Below are positions 49,995 through 57,955 of a stretch of DNA of 64,000 bases, one piece after another. The notes under the pieces were generated by a model. It saw nothing but the letters and a program-made list of their open reading frames with translations. It ran no database searches and was not told the origin of the DNA. How positions within the stretch are numbered: position 1 is the first letter of the stretch; every line of letters begins with the position of its first letter. The translations under genes and the position numbers were made by a program. Source of the stretch: Amnibacterium endophyticum (GTDB lineage: Bacteria; Actinomycetota; Actinomycetes; Actinomycetales; Microbacteriaceae); assembly GCF_042680685.1 (NCBI RefSeq), contig NZ_JBHUEA010000005.1, positions 1 to 64,000 of the forward strand, in the 5' to 3' direction.

Positions 49995-51530
49995 TCAACG
50001 CGCGCCCTGCGACTGCAGCACCGTCTTGACGGTCCAGAGCAGGATGACGAAGTCGTCGAGCAGCGACCAGTTCTCCGCGTAGTAGAGGTCGAGGCGCACC
50101 GTGTCCTCCCATGACAGGTCGCTGCGCCCGCTGACCTGCCAGAGGCCAGTGATGCCCGGCTTGACGAGCAGCCGGCGGCCCGCCGCGTTGTCGTAGAGCG
50201 CGACCTCCTCTGCCCGCTGCGGTCGCGGTCCGACGATGCTCATCTCGCCTCGCAGCACGTTGAAGAACTGCGGCAGCTCGTCCAGCGAGTACTTGCGGAT
50301 GAACGCACCAAAGCGGGTGATTCGCGGATCGTTCTCTACCTTGAAGAGTGGCTTGTCGTCCGTGCCCTGATCCTTAAGGAGCGTTGCGAGTTCCGCGTCG
50401 GCTCCCACCCGCATAGAGCGGAATTTAAACACGTTGAATGCCTTGCCGTTTAGACCGATCCGTTGCTGCCGGAACACGACCGGGCCCGGGGACGTGAGTC
50501 GCACCCCGATGGCCGTGGCAATCATGATCGGGGCCGACAACAGGATGGCGACGCATGCGACACCAAAGTCAATCGCGGCTTTGGTCGCCTTCTTGCCCCC
50601 TTCGTAAGCCGGCGAGTCGACGTACATCAGCGGCATTCCGCCTACTGGCCGGGTGTGGATGCGAGTGCCCGCGACCTCGGTTATCGCAGGCGCGACCATC
50701 AGATCAACGCCGGTCGACTCGAGCTGCCAGCCAATACGCCGCACCGCCTCGGGAGGCAGCTCGGCAGAGCCGGCGAGCGCGACGGCATGTACCCGCTCTC
50801 TCCTGGCGATCGCAGCGACCTCCTCGAAGGAGCCGAGCCGCGGCAGGGGCAGGCCCGTGCCCGAGGCATCGGGCGGCATGCATGCTCCAACGATCTCGAA
50901 GCCCAGGTAGCTGCGGCGCCGAAACTCGTCATAGACGTGGTCCACGGACGCCGCGGCCCCGACGAGCAGAACGCGCACCAGGTAGCGCCCTCGCCCCCGC
51001 TGACGCCGAAGCCACTGACGCCAGGCCCATCGAGACGCGACGAGCAGCACGACGCCGACCGGGAAGGCGGTGACGATGTAGCCGCGGGCAGGCAAGAACT
51101 GGCAGAGCAGCGCCACGATCCCGACAAGACCGAAGAGGCGGAAGCTCGCGTCGGCGATACGGGTGTACTCCGCGAATCCGGAGCCGATTATGCGCGAACT
51201 GCGTGAATCTGCGAGCTTCAACGCCAAGAGCCACACGGCCAGCAGCACGAGAGTCGCGGCCCAGTACGGAACGGCCGCTGCCCGCCCCGCGCTCGCCACG
51301 TTCTGTGAGGCGTCGAGTCCGATCCAGAGTCGCTGCGACCCGAGCAGCACCGTCACGAGGATCAGAAAATCCGTGACGAGGAGCCGCCGCTGGTACGCCC
51401 GCTCCCACTTCGGCCGGGACCGTCCGATCGCCGCCCCAATAGGCGGCATAACGCGGAGAGCAGATCGTCGGACGGGCTGGACGCGCGGCAATTCGTCACG
51501 CAGGGTCGGACGCTCGGTCGTCACTGCCAC
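49995..51530 (-). CDS. undecaprenyl-phosphate sugar-1-phosphate transferase (exopolysaccharide polyprenyl glycosylphosphotransferase)
   Basis: This 511-aa initiating enzyme loads the first sugar-1-phosphate on undecaprenyl phosphate. It has four N-terminal membrane helices (about 50-165), a CoA-binding-like middle domain (about 180-300, VRVLLVGAAASVDHVYDEFR) and the C-terminal bacterial sugar transferase domain: VVFRQQRIGLNGKAFNVFKF, DELPQFFNVLRGEMSIVGPR, PGITGLWQVSGRSDLSWEDT and LDLYYAENWSLLDD. All conserved motifs are intact. It is the only initiating transferase in the window. GTG 51530 has GGGAGG 5 nt upstream; GTG 51524 is an alternative. It marks the right edge of the lower-GC block. 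Confidence 0.92.
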   Translation of the reverse strand: MAVTTERPTLRDELPRVQPVRRSALRVMPPIGAAIGRSRPKWERAYQRRLLVTDFLILVTVLLGSQRLWIGLDASQNVASAGRAAAVPYWAATLVLLAVWLLALKLADSRSSRIIGSGFAEYTRIADASFRLFGLVGIVALLCQFLPARGYIVTAFPVGVVLLVASRWAWRQWLRRQRGRGRYLVRVLLVGAAASVDHVYDEFRRRSYLGFEIVGACMPPDASGTGLPLPRLGSFEEVAAIARRERVHAVALAGSAELPPEAVRRIGWQLESTGVDLMVAPAITEVAGTRIHTRPVGGMPLMYVDSPAYEGGKKATKAAIDFGVACVAILLSAPIMIATAIGVRLTSPGPVVFRQQRIGLNGKAFNVFKFRSMRVGADAELATLLKDQGTDDKPLFKVENDPRITRFGAFIRKYSLDELPQFFNVLRGEMSIVGPRPQRAEEVALYDNAAGRRLLVKPGITGLWQVSGRSDLSWEDTVRLDLYYAENWSLLDDFVILLWTVKTVLQSQGAR

Positions 51531-51571
51531 CTCTGCCTCCCGTGTCGTCGAACCAATGAGGCCTTCAGCGT

Positions 51572-52078
51572 CTAGTGCCGGACGGGTAACCCGTCCGAGG
51601 CACGCCGTCCCTCGAGCACATCGCGGATCACGAGGACGTCGCGGTGCAGGATCAGCAGCCGGACCGCGAGCGCGACGAGGAACCCGATCAGCGCCCCCGA
51701 CGTGTTGGCGACCACGTCGGCCAGGCTCGCGACCCGCCCCGGCAGCAGCAGCAGCTGCGTCGTCTCGATCGCGGCGGAGAAGAGCCCGCCGGCGATCACC
51801 GCGAGCCAGGAGAAGCGCAGCGGCAGCAGGAGCCCGCCGAGGAAGCCGACCGGCACGAAGAACACGATGTTCGCGGCGAACTCCACGAACCCGTAGTCGA
51901 TGAACCTCGGGACGCCGCGCTCGTGCAGCTCCTGCAGGAACCGCTCGATGTAGGGGTCGAGGCCTCGGTCGACCGTCGTCGGCCACAGCGTGACGAGCAG
52001 CACGACCCCGACGTACATCAGGGCGAGCACGGTGACGAACCGCACGCGGAACGCCCCGGCGAGCGTTCCTCGGGCCAT
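51572..52078 (-). CDS. VanZ family protein
   Basis: This 168-aa protein has four membrane helices and the VanZ core: TLWPTTVDRGLDPYIERFLQ, DYGFVEFAANIVFFVPVGFL (the N-x-x-x-F-x-P motif) and AAIETTQLLLLPGRVASLAD followed by VVANTSGALIG. VanZ proteins confer low-level teicoplanin resistance in enterococci, but in actinobacteria they are common in wall-glycan loci and their role is undefined. ATG 52078 opens the first helix. It is divergent from rmlA with 72 bp between the starts. Composition returns to very high GC here. Confidence 0.88.
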   Translation of the reverse strand: MARGTLAGAFRVRFVTVLALMYVGVVLLVTLWPTTVDRGLDPYIERFLQELHERGVPRFIDYGFVEFAANIVFFVPVGFLGGLLLPLRFSWLAVIAGGLFSAAIETTQLLLLPGRVASLADVVANTSGALIGFLVALAVRLLILHRDVLVIRDVLEGRRASDGLPVRH

Positions 52079-52150
52079 GCCGCCCGATGGTACGGCGCTC
52101 CACGAAGCCTGAACGAGCGCCGACCTCTGGATTCCGGAACAATGGCCGCA

Positions 52151-53026
52151 ATGCGCGGCATCATCCTCGCGGGCGGCTCCGGCACGCGCCTGCACCCCAT
52201 CACGATGGGCGTCTCGAAGCAGCTGGTCCCGGTCTACGACAAGCCGATGATCTACTACCCGCTGTCGACCCTGATGCTCGCGGGCATCCGCGACGTGCTC
52301 GTCATCACGACGCCGCACGACGCCGACCAGTTCCGGCGTCTGCTCGGCGACGGCAGCCAGTTCGGCATCTCGATCGAGTTCGCGGTGCAGGCGGAGCCGA
52401 ACGGCCTGGCCCAGGCCTTCGTCATCGGCGCGGACTTCATCGGCGACGACTCCGTCGCGCTCGTGCTCGGCGACAACATCTTCTACGGCGACGGCCTCGG
52501 CACCCAGCTGCGCCGGTACCACGACCTCGACGGCGGGGCGATCTTCGCCTACTGGGTCGCCGACCCGGAGCGCTACGGCGTCGTCGAGTTCGATGCCGAC
52601 GGCAAGGCGGTGTCCCTGGAGGAGAAGCCGGCGCGGCCGAAGAGCAGCTTCGCGGTGCCCGGCCTCTACTTCTACGACAACGACGTGAAGGCCATCGCCC
52701 GCGACCTCGCCCCCTCACCGCGCGGGGAGTACGAGATCACCGACGTGAACAAGGCCTACCTGTCCGCCGGGAGGCTGCAGGTCGAGGTGCTGCGCCGCGG
52801 CACCGCCTGGCTCGACACCGGCACGCACGACTCGCTGCACGACGCCGGCGAGTACGTGCGCACCATCGAGCACCGGCAGGGCCTGAAGATCGGGGCGCCG
52901 GAGGAGGTTGCCTGGCGGCTCGGCTTCCTCGACGACGAGGGCCTGCGGGAGCGGGCCGAGAAGCTGACGAAGTCGGGCTACGGGCAATACCTGCTCGGGC
53001 TGCTCGAGAGAGGGGTCCACGCATGA
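52151..53026 (+). CDS. rmlA: glucose-1-phosphate thymidylyltransferase
   Basis: This 291-aa enzyme makes dTDP-glucose from glucose-1-phosphate and dTTP, the first step to dTDP-L-rhamnose. It has MRGIILAGGSGTRLHPITMG (the G-x-G-x-R nucleotide signature), SKQLVPVYDKPMIYYPLSTL, LVLGDNIFYGDGL (metal Asp) and EEKPARPKSSFAVPGLYFYD, and full length. The ATG at 52151 gives the standard N-terminus; ATG 52142 three codons earlier is possible and is nearer to a GGAAC sequence. It starts a coupled rmlA-rmlB-rmlC/D operon (ATGA overlaps). Confidence 0.95.
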   Translation: MRGIILAGGSGTRLHPITMGVSKQLVPVYDKPMIYYPLSTLMLAGIRDVLVITTPHDADQFRRLLGDGSQFGISIEFAVQAEPNGLAQAFVIGADFIGDDSVALVLGDNIFYGDGLGTQLRRYHDLDGGAIFAYWVADPERYGVVEFDADGKAVSLEEKPARPKSSFAVPGLYFYDNDVKAIARDLAPSPRGEYEITDVNKAYLSAGRLQVEVLRRGTAWLDTGTHDSLHDAGEYVRTIEHRQGLKIGAPEEVAWRLGFLDDEGLRERAEKLTKSGYGQYLLGLLERGVHA

Positions 53027-54021
53027 AGCTGCTCGTCACCGGAGGCGCGGGCTTCATCGGCTCGAACTTCGTGCACCACGTGCTCAAGACGACCGACCAC
53101 TCCGTCGTCGTGCTCGATGCGCTCACCTACGCCGGCAACCGTGCGTCGCTCGACGGGCTGCCCGACGACCGGTTCGAGCTGGTGGTCGGCGACATCACCG
53201 ACGCCGTGCTCGTCGACCGCCTCACCGGCGAGGCGGACGCGGTGGTCCACTACGCCGCCGAGTCCCACAACGACAACTCGCTGCACGACCCGCGCCCGTT
53301 CCTCGACACGAACATCGTCGGCACCTACACGCTGATCGAGGCCGCCCGGAAGCACGGCACCCGCTTCCACCACATCTCGACCGACGAGGTCTACGGCGAC
53401 CTCGAGCTCGACGATCCGGACCGCTTCACCGAGCAGACCCCCTACAACCCGTCGAGCCCGTACTCCTCGACCAAGGCGGGCAGCGACCTGCTCGTCCGTG
53501 CATGGGTGCGCTCGTTCGGGCTGCGGGCGACGATCTCCAACTGCTCGAACAACTACGGGCCTTACCAGCACGTCGAGAAGTTCATCCCCCGCCAGATCAC
53601 GAACGTGATCGACGGGGTCCGCCCGAAGCTCTACGGCGCCGGGCAGAACGTGCGCGACTGGATCCACGCCTCCGACCACTCGAGCGCCGTCCTGACGATC
53701 CTCGAGCAGGGCCGCATCGGTGAGACCTACCTCATCGGCGCCGACGGCGAGGAGGACAACAGGTCGGTCGTCGAGACGATCCTCGAGGCGATGGGACAGC
53801 CGAAGGACGCCTACGACCACGTCACCGACCGCGCGGGCCACGACCTCCGCTACGCCATCGACTCGACGAAGCTGCGGACCGAGCTCGGCTGGCGTCCCGC
53901 CTACGGCGACTTCCGCGCAGGGCTCGCGGACACGATCACCTGGTACCGGGAGCACGAGGACTGGTGGCGGGCGCAGAAGGCCGCGACGGAGGCCCGCTAC
54001 CAGCAGCAGGGGCAGGCATGA
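53023..54021 (+). CDS. rmlB: dTDP-glucose 4,6-dehydratase
   Basis: This 332-aa extended SDR makes dTDP-4-keto-6-deoxyglucose. It shows GGAGFIGSNFVHHVLKTT, HYAAESHNDNSL (the dehydratase A-A-E-S-H motif; N-D-N-S replaces the usual V-D-R-S, as in many actinobacterial copies), HHISTDEVYGDLELDD (T-D-E catalytic region), SSPYSSTKAGSDLLVRAW (Y-x3-K) and NCSNNYGPYQHVEKFIPR. ATG 53023 overlaps the rmlA stop, and the next gene's ATG overlaps its stop, so the three genes are co-translated. Confidence 0.95.
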   Translation: MKLLVTGGAGFIGSNFVHHVLKTTDHSVVVLDALTYAGNRASLDGLPDDRFELVVGDITDAVLVDRLTGEADAVVHYAAESHNDNSLHDPRPFLDTNIVGTYTLIEAARKHGTRFHHISTDEVYGDLELDDPDRFTEQTPYNPSSPYSSTKAGSDLLVRAWVRSFGLRATISNCSNNYGPYQHVEKFIPRQITNVIDGVRPKLYGAGQNVRDWIHASDHSSAVLTILEQGRIGETYLIGADGEEDNRSVVETILEAMGQPKDAYDHVTDRAGHDLRYAIDSTKLRTELGWRPAYGDFRAGLADTITWYREHEDWWRAQKAATEARYQQQGQA

Positions 54022-55421
54022 GCGCCGCGTTCGCGCACGACAAGGCGCTCGCGGTTCACGAGACACCGATCCCCGGGCTGCTGCTCGTCGACCTCCCCGT
54101 GCCCGGCGACAACCGCGGCTGGTTCAAGGAGAACTGGCAGCGGGAGAAGCTGCTCGCCCTCGGCCTGCCGGACCTCGGCCCGGTGCAGAACAACATCTCG
54201 TTCAACGACGCCGCCGGCACGACCCGCGGCATCCACGCGGAGCCGTGGGACAAGTACGTCTCCGTGGCGACCGGCCGGATCTTCGGCGCATGGGTCGACC
54301 TCCGCGAGGGCGAGACCTTCGGCGCGGTCTTCACCGCCGAGCTGGATCCGTCCCGCGCGATCCTCGTGCCTCGCGGGGTCGGCAACAGCTACCAGACGCT
54401 CGAGCCCGACACGGCGTACACCTACCTGGTCAACGACCACTGGTCGCCGGACGCCGCCTACACGTTCCTGAACCTCGCGGACGAGACCGTGGCCATCGAC
54501 TGGCCGATCCCGCTCGACAGCGTCGAGATCTCCGCGAAGGACATGGCGCATCCGCGGCTCGCCGACGTGGTCCCGATGGCGGCGAGGAAGACGCTCGTGC
54601 TCGGCGGGAACGGACAGCTCGGCCGGGCGCTGCGCGAGGTCTTCCCCGACGCGGAGTTCACCACGCGCGCCGAGCTCGACGTCACGGATCCGGCCGCCTT
54701 CTCGTCACGCCGCTGGCGCGACTACGGCACGATCATCAACGCCGCCGCCTACACGGCAGTGGACGAGGCCGAGACGCCGGAGGGGCGCGTGCGCGCCTGG
54801 GCGGTCAACGTCTCCGCCGCCGCCGCCCTGGCGCGGGTCGCGGTCGCCCACGACCTGAGGATCGTCCACATCTCGAGCGACTACGTCTTCGACGGGCGTG
54901 CGCGGGAGCACGACGAGCACGAGCCCTTCAGCCCGCTCGGCGTGTACGGACAGACCAAGGCCGCGGCCGACGCCGTCATCTCCACAGCCCCGTTCCACTA
55001 CATCGTGCGGACGAGCTGGGTGATCGGCGATGGCAAGAATTTCGTTCGAACGATGCAATCCCTGGCGATTCGAGGCCTGTCTCCCCAGGTGGTGGACGAC
55101 CAGGTCGGTCGGCCCACCTTCGCGACGGAGCTGGCCCGAGGCATCGCGCATCTGCTCGCCTCCGACGCCCCCTTCGGGACGTACAACCTGTCGAACGGCG
55201 GACCTCCGGCGTCCTGGGCGGACGTCGCACGCCGTGTCTTCACGAGCGTCGGCAGGGAGTCGACCGCGGTGAAGAGCGTGTCGTCCAAGGACTACCTGCG
55301 ACCTGAGCAGGCGGAGCGCCCGCTCAGGTCGACGCTCGACCTCGAGAAGTTGACCAGGACGGGCTTCGAGCCGGAGGACTGGCGGACGGCGCTCCAGCAC
55401 CACCTCGACGCAGATCGCTGA
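54018..55421 (+). CDS. rmlC/rmlD: fused dTDP-4-dehydrorhamnose 3,5-epimerase / dTDP-4-dehydrorhamnose reductase
   Basis: This 467-aa protein joins the last two enzymes of dTDP-L-rhamnose synthesis. Residues about 15-180 are an RmlC cupin (GDNRGWFKENWQREKLLALG, QNNISFNDAAGTTRGIHAEP with the catalytic His, VPRGVGNSYQTLEPDTAYTY). After a short linker, residues about 192-465 are RmlD (TLVLGGNGQLGRALREVFPD, HISSDYVFDGRAREHDEHEP, SPLGVYGQTKAAAD, YIVRTSWVIG). Fusion of both is known in some actinobacteria and would channel the unstable 4-keto sugar. ATG 54018 overlaps rmlB. From about 55.02 kb codon use becomes less GC-rich, suggesting a recombination join inside the RmlD part. Confidence 0.93.
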   Translation: MSAAFAHDKALAVHETPIPGLLLVDLPVPGDNRGWFKENWQREKLLALGLPDLGPVQNNISFNDAAGTTRGIHAEPWDKYVSVATGRIFGAWVDLREGETFGAVFTAELDPSRAILVPRGVGNSYQTLEPDTAYTYLVNDHWSPDAAYTFLNLADETVAIDWPIPLDSVEISAKDMAHPRLADVVPMAARKTLVLGGNGQLGRALREVFPDAEFTTRAELDVTDPAAFSSRRWRDYGTIINAAAYTAVDEAETPEGRVRAWAVNVSAAAALARVAVAHDLRIVHISSDYVFDGRAREHDEHEPFSPLGVYGQTKAAADAVISTAPFHYIVRTSWVIGDGKNFVRTMQSLAIRGLSPQVVDDQVGRPTFATELARGIAHLLASDAPFGTYNLSNGGPPASWADVARRVFTSVGRESTAVKSVSSKDYLRPEQAERPLRSTLDLEKLTRTGFEPEDWRTALQHHLDADR

Positions 55422-55527
55422 ATCCCGCGAACCATCTGCGCAACGCCGATCGAGTCCGAGACCGATTGGGTCGCGACCTGCGACGCTGATGCGCCGCCTC
55501 GCGGCTCCGACGACAGAAGGACCTTTC

Positions 55528-57075
55528 ATGCGCCGGCTTCAGGCCCTCCGTGCAACCGTGCTCGCCGGAGCACTCTCCGTCGCGCTGATGGGAGCCACGC
55601 TGCCCGCTACCGCCGCCAGTGCGGCGAGCTCCGCCAAGACCGGGACCACCTATCGTGTGGACTGTTCACAGCGAAAGACCGGCGACGGTCGATCTCGCCC
55701 TTTCAACTCGCTCTCGGCCGTGAACCGGCACGCCTCCTTCGGTCCGGGTGACAGGATTCTCGTCCGCCGAGGCACCACCTGCACGGGCAGGCTGCAACCC
55801 CGCGGATCCGGCACATCGGCGCGGAAGATCGTCCTCGGCGCCTTCGGTCGTGGGGCTAAGCCCATCCTGCGGGGGGACGGAACGCCCTCCAACACGGCCA
55901 CGCTCACCTTGAAGAACGTGCACGACTGGACCGTGCAGGACCTGCACGTGACCAACGCCGGGAAGGCGAGCTCGACGGGGGCCTACCGCAGCGCAGTCCT
56001 CCTCCTCAACGACAACGTCGGAACGCTGCCCGGCATGACGGTGCAGCGCCTCACCGTCGATCACGTCGTCAGCAACCTCGCCTCCAAGGGCGCCGACTCA
56101 CGCGAGTTCGGCGGCATCATCGCGAAGACCTGGGGCCATCTTGGCGGCGGCTATGACGGTCTCAAGATTCTGCACAATCAGGTGACGGGCGTCGGCCGCT
56201 CCGGCATCGTCGTCGCCAACCACACCGCCGAGCCCCGGGCCTGGGACGATCGAGTGCGCATCGCCTACAACGCGGTCCGCGCCGTGAAGGGCGACAGTAT
56301 CATCCTGCGCGGCTCGCGGGACAGCCGGATCGACCACAACCTCAGCGTGAACGGCTCGAACATGTTCCCCTGCACTCGCTGCGGCGGCATCAGCCCGGAC
56401 ACCGCGAACGCCGGCATCTGGCCAGCGGAATCGCAGCGCACGCGCATCGACCACAACGAGGTGTACGGAGAGCACGCACTCGGCGGGGACGGCGAGGGCA
56501 TCGACGTCGACCGGAGCGCGGTCGACACGGTCGTCGAGTACAACTATCTCCACGACAATCAGGGCGGCGGCATCCTCTTCTGCGGATCTCTGCGCACGAC
56601 GGCCCGATTCAACATCCTGCAGAACAATCAGAGGTCGGCCTTCGCCTTTATCGGCTCCATCCCCGCGAAGGACACGAGGATTTACAACAACACCGTGTAC
56701 AACTCACGCAAGAGCGGCGCAAAGATCGTCCGCTACTTCAACGGCGCACACGGCTCCAAGATATCGTTCAACAACAACGTGCTCATCAATTACGGCAACC
56801 GCACGTACCTCTGGCCCACGAAGCGAACCACCAAGGCGAACACGCTCGTCGGTCTACACGGAGCCGGACGCCCGACCGACTCGAAGACCTCGTGGGCGAG
56901 CCCGGGCTTGAAGCACCCCGGATCCGGACGAACTGGGTTCAAGACGCTCAGCGGCTACAAGCCGAGGCACCCGTCGACCTTCCCGAAGGGCGTGGCGATC
57001 CCGAAGAGCGTCACCCGGGACTTCTTCGGCAAGAAGATCAATCCCGCGAAGCCACCGCGGGGCGCCGCGGGCTGA
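55528..57075 (+). CDS. secreted right-handed parallel beta-helix protein
   Basis: This 515-aa protein has a signal peptide (ATVLAGALSVALMGATLPAT, cleavage after ASA near residue 34) and a parallel beta-helix filling the rest, with rungs such as VHDWTVQDLHVTNAGKASST, LKILHNQVTGVGRSGIVVAN and VVEYNYLHDNQGGGILFCGS. A CTRCGG loop and a second Cys pair may form disulfides. No lyase catalytic set can be named; it could be a polysaccharide lyase or epimerase-like, or an adhesin. ATG 55528 has AGAAGGA 6 nt upstream and directly begins the signal peptide. Composition is lower in GC than rmlAB. A strong terminator follows. Confidence 0.85.
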   Translation: MRRLQALRATVLAGALSVALMGATLPATAASAASSAKTGTTYRVDCSQRKTGDGRSRPFNSLSAVNRHASFGPGDRILVRRGTTCTGRLQPRGSGTSARKIVLGAFGRGAKPILRGDGTPSNTATLTLKNVHDWTVQDLHVTNAGKASSTGAYRSAVLLLNDNVGTLPGMTVQRLTVDHVVSNLASKGADSREFGGIIAKTWGHLGGGYDGLKILHNQVTGVGRSGIVVANHTAEPRAWDDRVRIAYNAVRAVKGDSIILRGSRDSRIDHNLSVNGSNMFPCTRCGGISPDTANAGIWPAESQRTRIDHNEVYGEHALGGDGEGIDVDRSAVDTVVEYNYLHDNQGGGILFCGSLRTTARFNILQNNQRSAFAFIGSIPAKDTRIYNNTVYNSRKSGAKIVRYFNGAHGSKISFNNNVLINYGNRTYLWPTKRTTKANTLVGLHGAGRPTDSKTSWASPGLKHPGSGRTGFKTLSGYKPRHPSTFPKGVAIPKSVTRDFFGKKINPAKPPRGAAG

Positions 57076-57084
57076 CGCTGGTCA

Positions 57085-57123
57085 GTAGAAGGGGTGGGAG
57101 GCACTGCCTCTCACCCCTTCTAC
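57085..57123 (+). terminator. long hairpin terminator after the beta-helix gene
   Basis: The 19-bp arms GTAGAAGGGGTGGGAGGCA (57085-57103) and its complement (57105-57123) pair with a single G-T wobble. It starts 9 bp after the stop codon. No long T-run follows. Confidence 0.75.
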
Positions 57124-57172
57124 GTTCTCCGGCACCGCAGCGTGTCCTGCCCGAGGCCCTAACCCTCAGCCA

Positions 57173-57178
57173 TAGGTT
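57173..57178 (+). promoter_or_regulatory. candidate -10 of a leaderless promoter
   Basis: TAGGTT lies 6 bp before the ATG at 57185 of the small RHH-like gene. Confidence 0.4.
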
Positions 57179-57184
57179 GAAGGC

Positions 57185-57391
57185 ATGGCGATGACCCTTC
57201 GACTCAGCCCCGCCGAGGACGAGACCCTGGCCCGCCTCGCGCGATCGTTCCGGACGAGCAAGAACCTCGCGGCGGCCGCAGCCATCGACCTCGCCGCGCC
57301 GAAGCCGGACCACACCGAGTTCGTCCGCGAGTCCACCGGCCGGCTCCTCGAGCAGTACTCCGCGCTCTTCGGGCGCCTCGCCGAGGCCTGA
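57185..57391 (+). CDS. ribbon-helix-helix (CopG-like) protein, putative antitoxin
   Basis: This 68-aa protein begins AMTLRLSPAEDETLARLARS, the beta strand plus helix of an RHH DNA-binding fold, followed by a second helix (SKNLAAAAAIDLA) and a C-terminal helical tail. Small proteins of this form commonly act as antitoxins or autoregulators, and in related bacteria they lie just before a Doc/Fic-type gene. Here such a gene follows at 57956, but a gene on the opposite strand lies between. The start is fixed by a TAGGTT element at leaderless distance. The partner is inferred, not proven. Confidence 0.7.
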   Translation: MAMTLRLSPAEDETLARLARSFRTSKNLAAAAAIDLAAPKPDHTEFVRESTGRLLEQYSALFGRLAEA

Positions 57392-57395
57392 GCGC

Positions 57396-57824
57396 TCAGC
57401 CGCCGAGCGACGCCTCCTGCCCGCAGGCGGCGGTCGCCCGGAGGACGTCCTTCACCCGCTCCTCCGGCAGCACGACGAGCGGCCACGACTGGTCGTCCTC
57501 CACCAGGCGCACGACGCGGAGCCCGTCCGCGGCCAGCACGCCGTCCGCGATCCGCGTCGCCGCGGGCAGGTCGTCGGTGTCGGTCGCCTCGTCGAGGTCC
57601 GGCTGCGCGGCGAAGACCCGCGGCAGCTGCGCCAGCGCGTCGGTCAGCTCCATCCCGGTGTCGTCGGCGTGCAGGTAGGCGAGCGCGCCGGCCTCGTCCA
57701 GGCCGTCGAGCAGCGCCTCCCACGGGTCCTCGCCGCCCTCGACCGCATCGCGGACCGCCGCGGCGACCGCGTCGTCGTCCTCGATCAGCCGCGCCAGCCG
57801 CTCCCAGTCCCCCGCACCCGCCAT
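57396..57824 (-). CDS. small acidic protein, DUF6630-like
   Basis: This 142-aa acidic protein has no membrane segment or signal. DDAVAAAVRDAVEGGEDPWE, LLDGLDEAGALAYLHADDTG and WPLVVLPEERVKDVLRATAA fit the general outline of DUF6630 proteins, a family without known function; the match is from pattern memory and tentative. It lies on the minus strand between the RHH-like gene and the Doc-like gene, with only 4 bp after the former. A role in the module, for example as an immunity or regulatory factor, cannot be judged from sequence. Confidence 0.65.
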   Translation of the reverse strand: MAGAGDWERLARLIEDDDAVAAAVRDAVEGGEDPWEALLDGLDEAGALAYLHADDTGMELTDALAQLPRVFAAQPDLDEATDTDDLPAATRIADGVLAADGLRVVRLVEDDQSWPLVVLPEERVKDVLRATAACGQEASLGG

Positions 57825-57955
57825 GCAGCGATCCTGCCCCGGGGACCCGGGTGCGGGCCGGGATCGCGAGCGCCCGCGCTGGGTATCGTGGAGGCGGCGA
57901 CCGGTCGGGTCGCTCCCATCCGCCGCGCGGACGCGCCGAGCCGGTCTGGAGTCAG

